Assembly (NCBI RefSeq): GCF_008329985.2
Contig: NZ_CP038437.2
Location: forward strand, 4,402,001-4,466,000
Direction of reading: 5' to 3'
Origin: Halomonas binhaiensis
GTDB taxonomy: Bacteria; Pseudomonadota; Gammaproteobacteria; Pseudomonadales; Halomonadaceae
DNA length: 64,000 bases
The notes below the pieces were generated by a model that had not been told where the DNA came from, searched no databases, and saw nothing but the letters and a program-made list of their open reading frames with translations. The position numbers and the translations under genes are program-made. Positions 38,201 through 44,116 of this stretch are shown piece by piece (position 1 is the first letter of the stretch; each line of letters begins with the position of its first letter).

Positions 38201-39627
38201 ACATAACCAGTGGCACGTAGCTGGGCTTCTACCTGGGCTTGGTTCAGCCCCTGATCCTCGGCGATTTCCTCGATGCTCTTGCCACTGGCCACCGCGGCCA
38301 CGATGTCATCGATGCCTTCGCGGCTGATGTCCTGGCTATCGTCCAGCTCTGTGCGCTTGCCATCTTCGTCGATGATCGTGGTAGTGGTCTTGTCGTCATC
38401 ACCGGTGACTTCCTCGACCGTGACGCCATTTTGCTCGTAGGTGACCGTGGTGGTCTTGTTACCATCGGCATCCTCGACGGTGGTGGTCTCACGACCATCT
38501 GTTTCAGTGACGGTTTTAGTGGAACTGCCATCGGCATGCTCGGTGGTCGTGGTCTTGCGACCATCTCTCTCGGTGACCGTTTGCGTGGTACTGCCATCAT
38601 TATTCTGGGTACGTCGGGTCTCGTTGCCCTCGGCGTCGGTCACCACCGACGTGGTGGTACCAGAGGGCGCTGTCTCGTGGCTGACGATCTCTTCGCCACC
38701 CTCTTCAGCAGTAATGCGTGTGGTCGAGGTCATGGCAGGGCCTTCGCCCTCGGTCCCTGTTTCATATTCGTAACCGGCAGCCTCGATCTGGGCAATTACC
38801 TGCTCGGGAGACAGTCCCTGGGCTTCGGCAATATCCTCGATGCTCTGGCCGTCGGCAACACCTTCGACGATGTCGTTGATGCCCTCGCGGGTAGTGTCCT
38901 GCTCGGGTTTCAGTTCCGTGCGCCGACCTTGCTCATCGATTACCGTCGTGGTGGTCTCGCCATCGGCATCGGTGATTTCTTCGACGACGACACCATCCTG
39001 CTGCTCGGTGAGCTCGTGCTTGGCAACCGTGTCACCGCTTTCCGGATCGCTGATCTCGGTGGTGCTTTCATGGCCGTCATCGGATTGCGTTTCTTCGACT
39101 TCCAGACCATCCGACTCAAGCTGGGCGAGGACCTCTTCGCGGCTGATGCCATAGTCCTCGGCCACCTGGGCAATACTCTTGCCGTCGGCAATATCCGAGG
39201 CAAGCGCTTCAGCGTCTTCGGTGCTGAGGCCATTACCATTATTGGTCCCTGGGTTATCGACCTGGGTGACATCAAACGTCGGCCCCTGGCCACTGGTGTC
39301 GAGCAGCGGGTACTGGGCCTGGAAGGGGGCGTTATCCAGATAAGGCTGATTGGTCTGCTGGGCCAGGAATGGTTGTGAGTAGCTAGGCGAGTAGACACCC
39401 AGCCCCTCGCCATTATTCAACGGCGGTTGATAGTGGAACACCGGCGCCTGGAAACCTGTATTCCAGGCAGGTGTGGTATCAAAAGCCGGGGTATACCTCG
39501 GCATGGGAGGAGGTGGCGGGGGAGGACTCTGGATCTTGCTGAAAATCGCCGAGCCGAGGATCGAGGAAAACGCATCCGCGGCATCGGGCTGGAACAGTTG
39601 ACGAACACTGCGTACCAAATTGATCAA
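32239..39627 (-). CDS. Giant acidic multi-repeat protein with C-terminal LysM module, function unknown
   Basis: About 2462 aa from a TTG at 39627 that has an excellent GGAAGGAGAAG ribosome site; an in-frame ATG at 39672 adds 15 residues but has none. No signal peptide. Layout (TTG numbering): Pro-rich 34-43; three helix-turn-helix-like modules at about 135-180, 245-290 and 434-479 (KSIAQVAEDYGISREEVLAQL type); Thr-rich strands between them (ETTTTVIDEQGRRTEL type) to 585; four 90-100-residue repeats containing VVERDGQLYLVNTY at about 823-915, 931-1021, 1035-1126 and 1236-1330, with coiled-coil AAAQRELVAARNAL spacers; Ala/Gly/Pro-rich hydrophobic hairpin 1724-1761; further hydrophobic segments near 2105-2140 and 2235-2245; LysM at about 2411-2460 (PNQTLGGIAVQQKRDIEQVVMLN). 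Resembles large secreted or effector-like proteins of Xanthomonas and Pseudomonas, but I cannot name a catalytic domain. Confidence 0.85.
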   Translation of the reverse strand: MINLVRSVRQLFQPDAADAFSSILGSAIFSKIQSPPPPPPPMPRYTPAFDTTPAWNTGFQAPVFHYQPPLNNGEGLGVYSPSYSQPFLAQQTNQPYLDNAPFQAQYPLLDTSGQGPTFDVTQVDNPGTNNGNGLSTEDAEALASDIADGKSIAQVAEDYGISREEVLAQLESDGLEVEETQSDDGHESTTEISDPESGDTVAKHELTEQQDGVVVEEITDADGETTTTVIDEQGRRTELKPEQDTTREGINDIVEGVADGQSIEDIAEAQGLSPEQVIAQIEAAGYEYETGTEGEGPAMTSTTRITAEEGGEEIVSHETAPSGTTTSVVTDAEGNETRRTQNNDGSTTQTVTERDGRKTTTTEHADGSSTKTVTETDGRETTTVEDADGNKTTTVTYEQNGVTVEEVTGDDDKTTTTIIDEDGKRTELDDSQDISREGIDDIVAAVASGKSIEEIAEDQGLNQAQVEAQLRATGYVVETRTGELANGGEQYTTEIVGADDAEDVIASYSSGRGTNRETSLAVDSHGTETRTTQYSNGSSTKTVTETNGRETTTRVDADDKTTTEVTDNGYTLTTPPDGDLTLHRDEDGKEFTIARGTEEQSLAEELLKLNPDDSHEDKVLQAVIEEMLVDRTDDGKIKEIEDLKTDLGDKEEAVQRAIDEIVGEGGDESDVIKEGDNTSDSDPLGIPPDEETSNGEAWVPMQYDGKWVWVDPGLVEPLEQAEDARVALTQAQAQAWQHQEQVNVYALDPNNKATMDNASERINELLAPHGLRWDPQKPEGSLAEAQERLENANAWINYLDLQEEYRGLQEEANGLKEEALEIYRGDESYEDYFQKEGFEEVTESGSPANPMGEKEDTGELLHQSVVEKDGQLYLRNVYADRDEPLYKKLTENPANESNGLSQAQQELNQQWHELKVGDKPGQLQDDALAAFREANPKYFDPDGYSETRTGAMDSKHEWESGELTDTRVVERDGQLYVVNTYGEGYDKNEVEKQLTYAQGEEPEDLTQAQRDANQAWQEFAQERNVNPDLETRLLDEVRERHPDYFKPEGFTKVTPNRAGPPNEDPSGALKDQQVVERDGQLYLVNTYENWDEPLEVQLTYEPGSSGSPTRTETQQQFDEDWASWKEIRYSGDGSLVQVSREIADAERTLTEIGIEQDRGTAAALEDSIPDLEQALDDAIDEHGEGSVVPGGENAEQVEIDGEMRWVHPEVAAAQRELVAARNALNDGEDILARARELYGEQHPEHLDPNGFSEPGEWHGNTQSYDSTGKLNGEGTAYFVDDNGQLWLRNHYEDRDDPYEFQLTYAPGEAPEGRTEAEQKLDQRWADWWTEHAGDKEDPLKDVQQEVDTAETASNDALDEHGSGTTEKLVDTFDDDVTPVLVTLEGEQRWVHPDVAMALRALNTAENDLASTQVGIEEARLTLEESDYRSSRPSTWKLVDDVYSIEHEGEVSAAWQMEDVYLEANGTHGALMQARQNQVDSQAALLSTQIGLAQVGLGGNGLTQNGVPLTESIGPQSNVSDLREALESTEAVGDQLDEAGRWNDFLRGESLDDRLDPEQWAQQQERLFQENPVVANEAITDNQNELPDSVSMDDKDARQWISQALGAGASEDVNSEVVDPVIDQIRDIAGDDVEVDIIPLLYRDKSEGVRDTALFRFEDQDGKIWLVDESGSKYRNFDDYRHNNYLSDSGHIYAPKDLDRLTDADGNARYEWLQARELSFAEEWLDPVIGIGTGIATVASFIPPLAPIAAPIAFAGGAYFGARSAHNLHEMHEHGRPLASTEGLMQGAMLVTSVLPMGSSAFRFAGLARTGTPIGVSARTSIGAVNTSERFLSQNPIYRSATDQLRANNFAFNTAKGLDRAAMGVGIPLMGYSGYNILANWDDMTGLERADALAGLGSGIFGVGMSAKSLRASRPDSQPAGPLIPDKLFSRHGDATPPEKLSRLYRLNDLNVLNQASVDGALPPGHYVHFVQPERLGASGFVLHEGKVRRGGFVGESGHINKNNVDRSKGPKGPMEPVTFTMTRNDAGRQTVQLHGNGRVLHTEHFDGEVYVLVTDKSAKQLGRAINPDKQGYKAEPHDFSIYNGSNGTWLSARSHEKAIRNLLATVGGIGAGLSLGPPEISAPLNALASGVRGASLLVRSVAPDATAVDTGLGRTLRGVEFVTFSISHAGILGHYVSTGDGGVQFQVSGSQPGMNNVQDGANLLGFSIYLTKSLEEASTGKKVMPWADDVALMPFALGGGIGIEAGMTKGSVYDVTMNALLTGAVTRLWFRDSRLGKKLGDWLPTPSLSLDRFIPAKLKKWEIDKKDFATIIGFSGTMIPSSVMAGVKLANEHMSEEPEDIDDELFGYVPSDFSPSTAPVVDAERENATPVLDKQPGVEEAPGLAVVEDIESQADSVAEDGGRINPLLEGSYAFVIVEPNQTLGGIAVQQKRDIEQVVMLNLDHILDPSMIFPGDRVYLPAA

Positions 39628-40126
39628 AGCTCTTCTCCTTCCTCGACCCAAGGGGCGAAGGCAATCGGCCATCAGCCGAGCAAAGCCTTCCCTGCCTCGG
39701 GGATGGGGCTTTGAATCAATTTAGACCCACAAGCAGGAAAAAGTGAAAGGATTAGTGCTTTTTGATTACATTTTTTCTACGTGAGCAATGCCGCACGCCG
39801 ACTCAGGGCTTCTCGACAAGAAAGAACCTCAACCCCCTCCCCAGGATATTTTTACATGCACGCCCCCTTACAGAAAAAATCATCCGCTTACTCGCTACAA
39901 TCCAGTGAATACAACATGTATGTCGCGTTATTTGCAGAACATGGCGTCCTTCCCGCGACCGATAGGCATCAGGCGGAATGCTGAATACCGTGACCACACC
40001 GGCATTGAATGCTTTACGACTCTGGTTTCCCGCCTTTCTCTGGTTTGATTCCTACTATGTGGTTTGCGCCGGACTATTCGCTTCACATTGGTTACGGTTC
40101 AGCCCACAAGCTGGAGGAACACCACA
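39628..40126. other. 499-bp gap upstream of the giant gene
   Basis: Holds the promoter and leader of the giant gene (minus strand) and, towards its right end, that of the 27-aa ORF. An AT-rich stretch at 39755-39780 is the likely promoter area of the giant gene; no consensus pair stands out. Open frames of 60-90 codons here have poor starts and unnatural composition and are not called. Confidence 0.4.
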
Positions 40127-40210
40127 ATGGTGCTCGGTGTACTCAATCGGGTACTGAAATCCTTCCAGTACTTGAGCAACTCCTGGCTGGCCATTATCCG
40201 GCTGCTTTAG
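40127..40210 (+). CDS. Possible 27-aa small protein
   Basis: Short frame starting ATG at 40127 with a strong ribosome site (GGAGGAAC, GGAGG ending 10 bases upstream) and ending in TAG at 40208. The product, MVLGVLNRVLKSFQYLSNSW followed by LAIIRLL, is hydrophobic with three or four basic residues and could form one amphipathic or membrane helix. A hairpin with a T-tract follows at 40298-40329. Not recognised; may be a small membrane protein, a toxin-like peptide or a leader. Confidence 0.4.
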   Translation: MVLGVLNRVLKSFQYLSNSWLAIIRLL

Positions 40211-40297
40211 GTCTATTAAGTGCTTAAAGGCTTAGAAGCATTGATTGACGGGTATGCTCCATGAAAGAAAACATGGAATTTTTAAGCTCATTCAAAT

Positions 40298-40329
40298 AGT
40301 AAAGTAGGATCACTTTTCCATACTTTACT
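40298..40329 (+). terminator. Hairpin with T-tract after the 27-aa ORF
   Basis: AGTAAAGTA (40298-40306) pairs with TACTTTACT (40321-40329); the stem can extend by GGA/TCC with one bulge. TTTC follows. It would end a short transcript carrying the 27-aa ORF. Confidence 0.5.
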
Positions 40330-40434
40330 TTTCATTGGACATATAAAATGGGAACAACATAACGGCATTAAGGTAGAGATAAACGGCCAGGATGTGCAAT
40401 TCTTTGGTTAGCCCCCTTTGATGAAGGAATATCC

Positions 40435-40626
40435 ATGTACTCTATCTTGCGCATATCGGCTGCCGCGTTGGCAGCTATCGCCTTCGGGGTTCTCATGTCG
40501 CGGCTACAAGCGAACCTGGCCAATGATCCGTTATTGTCCTTTGCCTCTTATGGGCGCTATGCACCTGAAATTCTGGGAGCCATTATCGGAGTCGGGACCT
40601 GGTCACTGCTGGGAGAAAGCCGCTAA
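40435..40626 (+). CDS. Small membrane protein of unknown function
   Basis: 63 aa with two predicted membrane helices: ILRISAAALAAIAFGVLMSRL at the N-terminus and YAPEILGAIIGVGTWSLLGES at the C-terminus. ATG at 40435 follows GAAGGAATATCC, a reasonable ribosome site. Not recognised. It is convergent with nspC and shares the hairpin at 40635-40665. Confidence 0.55.
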   Translation: MYSILRISAAALAAIAFGVLMSRLQANLANDPLLSFASYGRYAPEILGAIIGVGTWSLLGESR

Positions 40627-40634
40627 AGACAAAA

Positions 40635-40665
40635 AAATGCCACGATCTGAAAGACCGTGGCATTT
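40635..40665 (-). terminator. Terminator of the nspC operon
   Basis: AAATGCCACG (40635-40644) and CGTGGCATTT (40656-40665) form a 10-bp stem. On the minus strand the stem is followed by seven T residues, a canonical terminator 50 nt after the nspC stop codon. It may also act on the small plus-strand gene ending at 40626. Confidence 0.8.
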
Positions 40666-40714
40666 CCATCAAGGGCATTGCAGGCACCTGGACGAAAAGC
40701 CCAGGCAGCAAACA

Positions 40715-41866
40715 TCAACTAAGCCGCTGCATATAATCTACATAGCCGAAAGTACGCACTGTACGCACTTCACGACTATGTTCATCTACCCGACAGATTG
40801 ATGGCAGACGAATACCATTGAACGTCGTGGTCTTGACCATGGTGTAATGCGCCATATCGGTGAACACCAGACGGTCACCAATCTCCAGCGGACGATCGAA
40901 GGAATAGCGGCCAATCACATCACCGGCCAGACAGGTCGTTCCGCCCAGACGATAGGTATGCGCCTTTTCTCCAGGTTCGCCACCGCCAATGATCTGCGGC
41001 CGATAAGGCATCTCCAGCACATCAGGCATATGCGCCGTAGCCGATGTATCAAGAATGGCGATAGGGCCATCGTTCTCGACAATATCAAGTACGCTGCACA
41101 CCAGATAGCCCGTGTTAAGCGCAATCGCCTCACCTGGTTCCAGATAAACCTGAAGGTGTGGATAACGCTCACGGAAGTCACGAATTACTCGAACCAGCCG
41201 ATCGACGTCATAGTCTGGCCGGGTGATGTGGTGACCACCACCAAAGTTCATCCAGCGCATGCCTGGCAGATACTGGGCGAACTTGGCCTCGAAGGCTTCC
41301 AGCGTATGCTCTAGAGCATCGCTATTCTGCTCACACAAGGTGTGAAAATGCAGTCCCTCGAGTCCTTCCAGATCTTCCGGCTTGAGATCCACGGCCCGCG
41401 TACCGAGCCTCGACCCTGGAGCACAAGGATCGTAAAGGGCCACTTCAGCCTCGGAATATTCCGGGTTGACTCTCAGGCCACAGGATACACGGCGCGGAGC
41501 AGCGGAAACTTGCTGACGGAAACGACGCCATTGGCCGGGAGAGTTGAAGCTGAGATGGTCGGCATAGCGCAGCACAACCGCCATCTCTTGTTCGGTGAAC
41601 GCAGGGGAGTAGGTATGTACCTCGCCGCCGAAGGTCTCGGCGCCGAGGCGTGCTTCATCCTGCCCACTCGCAGTGGTGCCTGCCAGGTACTGGCTCACCA
41701 GCGGGAAGGTATCCCACATGGCAAACCCCTTGAGTGCCAGCAACACCTTGGCACCACTGCGCTCCTGGACCTCCTTGAGGAGCTCCAGGTTCTTGCGCAA
41801 CAGGGCATCGTCCACCACATAGGCAGGTGACGGGCAAGCGTGGATGTCGAAGGGATAATCGGCCAT
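40715..41866 (-). CDS. nspC: Carboxynorspermidine/carboxyspermidine decarboxylase NspC
   Basis: 383-aa PLP enzyme of the alanine-racemase/ODC fold group. The PLP Lys lies in VLLALKGFAMW; LHFHTLCEQN and MNFGGGHHITRPDYDVDRL are diagnostic for NspC, and YLEPGEAIALNTGYLVCSVLDI carries the phosphate-binding region. It decarboxylates carboxyspermidine or carboxynorspermidine, the last step of the alternative polyamine route. The partner synthase gene lies 6 bp upstream, so the two are an operon. Confidence 0.95.
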   Translation of the reverse strand: MADYPFDIHACPSPAYVVDDALLRKNLELLKEVQERSGAKVLLALKGFAMWDTFPLVSQYLAGTTASGQDEARLGAETFGGEVHTYSPAFTEQEMAVVLRYADHLSFNSPGQWRRFRQQVSAAPRRVSCGLRVNPEYSEAEVALYDPCAPGSRLGTRAVDLKPEDLEGLEGLHFHTLCEQNSDALEHTLEAFEAKFAQYLPGMRWMNFGGGHHITRPDYDVDRLVRVIRDFRERYPHLQVYLEPGEAIALNTGYLVCSVLDIVENDGPIAILDTSATAHMPDVLEMPYRPQIIGGGEPGEKAHTYRLGGTTCLAGDVIGRYSFDRPLEIGDRLVFTDMAHYTMVKTTTFNGIRLPSICRVDEHSREVRTVRTFGYVDYMQRLS

Positions 41867-41872
41867 CGCGGA

Positions 41873-43072
41873 TCAGCCCAGCAGATCCACGTCGGGATCC
41901 AGCTCTACCATTTGCCACGGCAGACCCATGTCACCAATGCGTTCCATGAAGGGGTTGGGGTCCAGCTGTTCGACGTTGAACACCCCTTCACCCTTCCAGA
42001 TGCCTTCCAGCATCAGCATGGCGCCTGTCACGGCAGGCACACCTGTGGTGTAGGAAATGGCCTGAGACTGCACTTCGGCATAGCATTTCTCGTGGTCGCA
42101 GATGTTGTAGATATACACCTTGCGACGCTTGCCATCCTTGATGCCATCAAGGATGACACCGATGTTGGTCTTGCCCTTGGTACGCGGCCCCAGGGATGCC
42201 GGGTCTGGCAGGATGGCCTTGAGGAACTGCAACGGAGTGACTTCACGGCCTTCGAACTGGATCGGCTCGATAGACGTCATGCCGACATTCTCCAGCACCT
42301 TCAGGTGGGTGATGTACTTGTCGGAGAAAGTCATCCAGAAGCGAATTCGCTCGATTCCCTTGATGTTCTGGGACAGAGATTCCAGCTCTTCGTGATAGAG
42401 CAGATAAATGTCCTTGTCACCAATGCCATCGAAGTTGAAGGAGCGCTTCTCGGCCAGAGGAGCGGTTTCCTTCCATTCACCCTTTTCCCAATAGCGACCA
42501 TTGGCCGTGATTTCACGGATATTGATCTCGGGATTGAAGTTGGTGGCGAACGGATAGCCATGGTCACCGCCATTGGCGTCCAGGATATCGATACGATGGA
42601 TTTCGTCGAACAGGTTCTTCTGGCCATAGGCGCAGTAGATGTTGGTCATGCCCGGGTCGAAGCCACAACCCAGTGTGGCCATGTTGCCGGCCTTGGCATA
42701 ACGTTCCTGAAAGGCCCATTGTTCCTTGTACTCGAACTTGGCCTCATCGGGGTGCTCATAGTTGGCAGTATCCAGGTAGGGCACACCAGTGCGCAGGCAG
42801 GCTTCCATGATGGTCAGGTCCTGATAGGGCAGGGCCACATGGATCAGCACATCGGGCTTGAATGACTCGATCAGCGCAACCAGGGCGTCGACGTCATCAG
42901 CGTCCACCTGGGCAGTCTGAATCGGGCGATCCAACTGAGCGGCAATGGCCTTGCACTTATCTTCGTTGCGGCTGGCCAGGCAGATCTCGGCGAAAACTTC
43001 AGGATGTTGTGCGCACTTGTGAGTGACGACACCGCCGACGCCACCGGCGCCGATAATCAGGACTTTGCTCAT
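41873..43072 (-). CDS. Carboxynorspermidine/carboxyspermidine synthase (saccharopine dehydrogenase family)
   Basis: 399-aa NAD(P)-dependent enzyme. Rossmann start MSKVLIIGAGGVGGVVTHKCAQHPEVF fixes the ATG at 43072. The family segments DALVALIESFKPDVLIHVALPYQDLTIMEACLRTGVPYLDTANYE, GCGFDPGMTNIYCAYGQK and ATTGV-like YTTGVPAVTGAMLMLEGIWKGEGVFNVEQ match CANSDH/CASDH. It reductively condenses aspartate semialdehyde with putrescine or diaminopropane. Encoded just upstream of nspC. These enzymes are often labelled saccharopine dehydrogenase, but lysine metabolism is not their role. Confidence 0.93.
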   Translation of the reverse strand: MSKVLIIGAGGVGGVVTHKCAQHPEVFAEICLASRNEDKCKAIAAQLDRPIQTAQVDADDVDALVALIESFKPDVLIHVALPYQDLTIMEACLRTGVPYLDTANYEHPDEAKFEYKEQWAFQERYAKAGNMATLGCGFDPGMTNIYCAYGQKNLFDEIHRIDILDANGGDHGYPFATNFNPEINIREITANGRYWEKGEWKETAPLAEKRSFNFDGIGDKDIYLLYHEELESLSQNIKGIERIRFWMTFSDKYITHLKVLENVGMTSIEPIQFEGREVTPLQFLKAILPDPASLGPRTKGKTNIGVILDGIKDGKRRKVYIYNICDHEKCYAEVQSQAISYTTGVPAVTGAMLMLEGIWKGEGVFNVEQLDPNPFMERIGDMGLPWQMVELDPDVDLLG

Positions 43073-43259
43073 GGGTATCGAATCCAGATCGGGAAAGTTC
43101 AACGGTGATAGGGCCTTATCGGTAGTGGGCCGCAACAGCGCACCCCGACCCGATGCCACCCCGGTCCAGGCCTCGTCCGGCTGTTATATGGCCGACGAGG
43201 GCGCAGATAATGGGCCCCTATGAGGCTGGTATCAAGTGGTTTTCACGTCAAGATATTCC

Positions 43260-43291
43260 TTGACCCTAGGGTAGCCCCCAGGTTTTAGGCT
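43260..43291 (+). promoter_or_regulatory. MerR/CueR-like promoter upstream of the DUF411 gene
   Basis: -35 TTGACC (43260-43265) and -10 TTAGGC or TAGGCT (43285-43291) with a spacer of 19-20 bp, longer than optimal and typical of MerR-family activated promoters. Between them lies a 21-bp imperfect dyad, ACCCTAGGG-TAG-CCCCCAGGT, with the same length and ACC...GGT ends as CueR operators. No merR/cueR gene is in the window. Confidence 0.5.
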
Positions 43292-43329
43292 AGGGGGTCG
43301 CCAGGTTATCCGCAAAGGGAGACATTCTG

Positions 43330-43770
43330 ATGAAACACCGCGCCTCTGCTATTGCACTCTGTGCCGCATTATTGACCGGAACGGGAGCTGCCCACGCCGC
43401 CCTACCGGAGGAAGCCACGCTATACAAGAATCCAGGATGCAGTTGCTGTGATGAGTATGCGAAACACCTTGAGGAAATGGGCGTCTCGGTAGAGGTTGTC
43501 GAACATGAGGTCCTGGCCGAGATCAAGCAGCAAGCCGGTGTACCGCATGGCCTGGGTTCTTGCCATACGATCAAGATGGGAGACCACTGGGTTGAAGGTC
43601 ATGTGCCAATGGAAGCTCTGGAAGCCTTCTTCAAGGATACCCCGCAAGCGGATGGCATCGGCCTGGCCGGCATGCCGATAGGCACGCCAGGAATGCCCGG
43701 AGAGAAGCAGGGTCCCTTTGAGGTCTACCTGTTCGACGACCAGCAGTCGACACCTTACATGGAGCTGTAG
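43330..43770 (+). CDS. DUF411 family periplasmic metal-binding protein
   Basis: 146-aa protein with signal peptide to about residue 24. The DUF411 core is complete: LYKNPGCSCCDEYAKHLEEMG with the CxCC metal site, then GLGSCHTIKMGDHWVEGHVPMEALEAFFKD with a second Cys-His pair, and GIGLAGMPIGTPGMPG. Family members are linked with copper and silver resistance operons and are thought to bind copper in the periplasm. The promoter resembles copper-responsive MerR-type promoters. It is a stand-alone gene. Confidence 0.88.
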   Translation: MKHRASAIALCAALLTGTGAAHAALPEEATLYKNPGCSCCDEYAKHLEEMGVSVEVVEHEVLAEIKQQAGVPHGLGSCHTIKMGDHWVEGHVPMEALEAFFKDTPQADGIGLAGMPIGTPGMPGEKQGPFEVYLFDDQQSTPYMEL

Positions 43771-44116
43771 CACCCCGACTCTCACTGCAGCGATTCCGAG
43801 CGGGTACCTCTCACCTCTCGCGCTCAGTCCCTCGCCTGTTCCATTGCAGTCCTGCCCAATGGCCGGCCATGATGCAGCCTTGAAGCGCTAAAAAGAGCGC
43901 TACATAACGCAGCGTGACCGGCCATGATCATCATGCTGCTCTGCTGCCTATGTTTCCTCGCTTGTGTTTCCTCGCCTGTCTTGCCGAAAGACATGCGAAA
44001 AACACCTCGCAGCGAGATGTTTCCGTGCATAATTTTACGGAAATTTTAGACTGTATTGTGGTGACATAGCGCATCTTGCCGCCCAAGGAGCATCTTTTTC
44101 ATATGGACGTGAGGTC
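43771..44116. other. 346-bp gap upstream of trkH
   Basis: No gene recognised. It contains an AGCGCT-N6-AGCGCT inverted repeat near 43886-43903, two copies of a CCGGCCATGAT motif around it, a repeated TGTTTCCTCGC near 43950-43970, and an AT-rich stretch at 44030-44060 that is the likely trkH promoter. Confidence 0.4.

Noticed and set aside
38239..39378. 379-codon plus-strand frame opposite the N-terminal part of the giant gene, plus many other long frames over 32-39 kb
   Set aside because: They are antisense shadows. The minus-strand frame is continuous for 7.4 kb with coherent repeats and a good ribosome site, whereas these frames start and stop irregularly and have no recognisable pattern.
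41873..43072. Saccharopine dehydrogenase for lysine metabolism
   Set aside because: Family resemblance is real, but adjacency to nspC and the specific motifs point to carboxynorspermidine/carboxyspermidine synthase.
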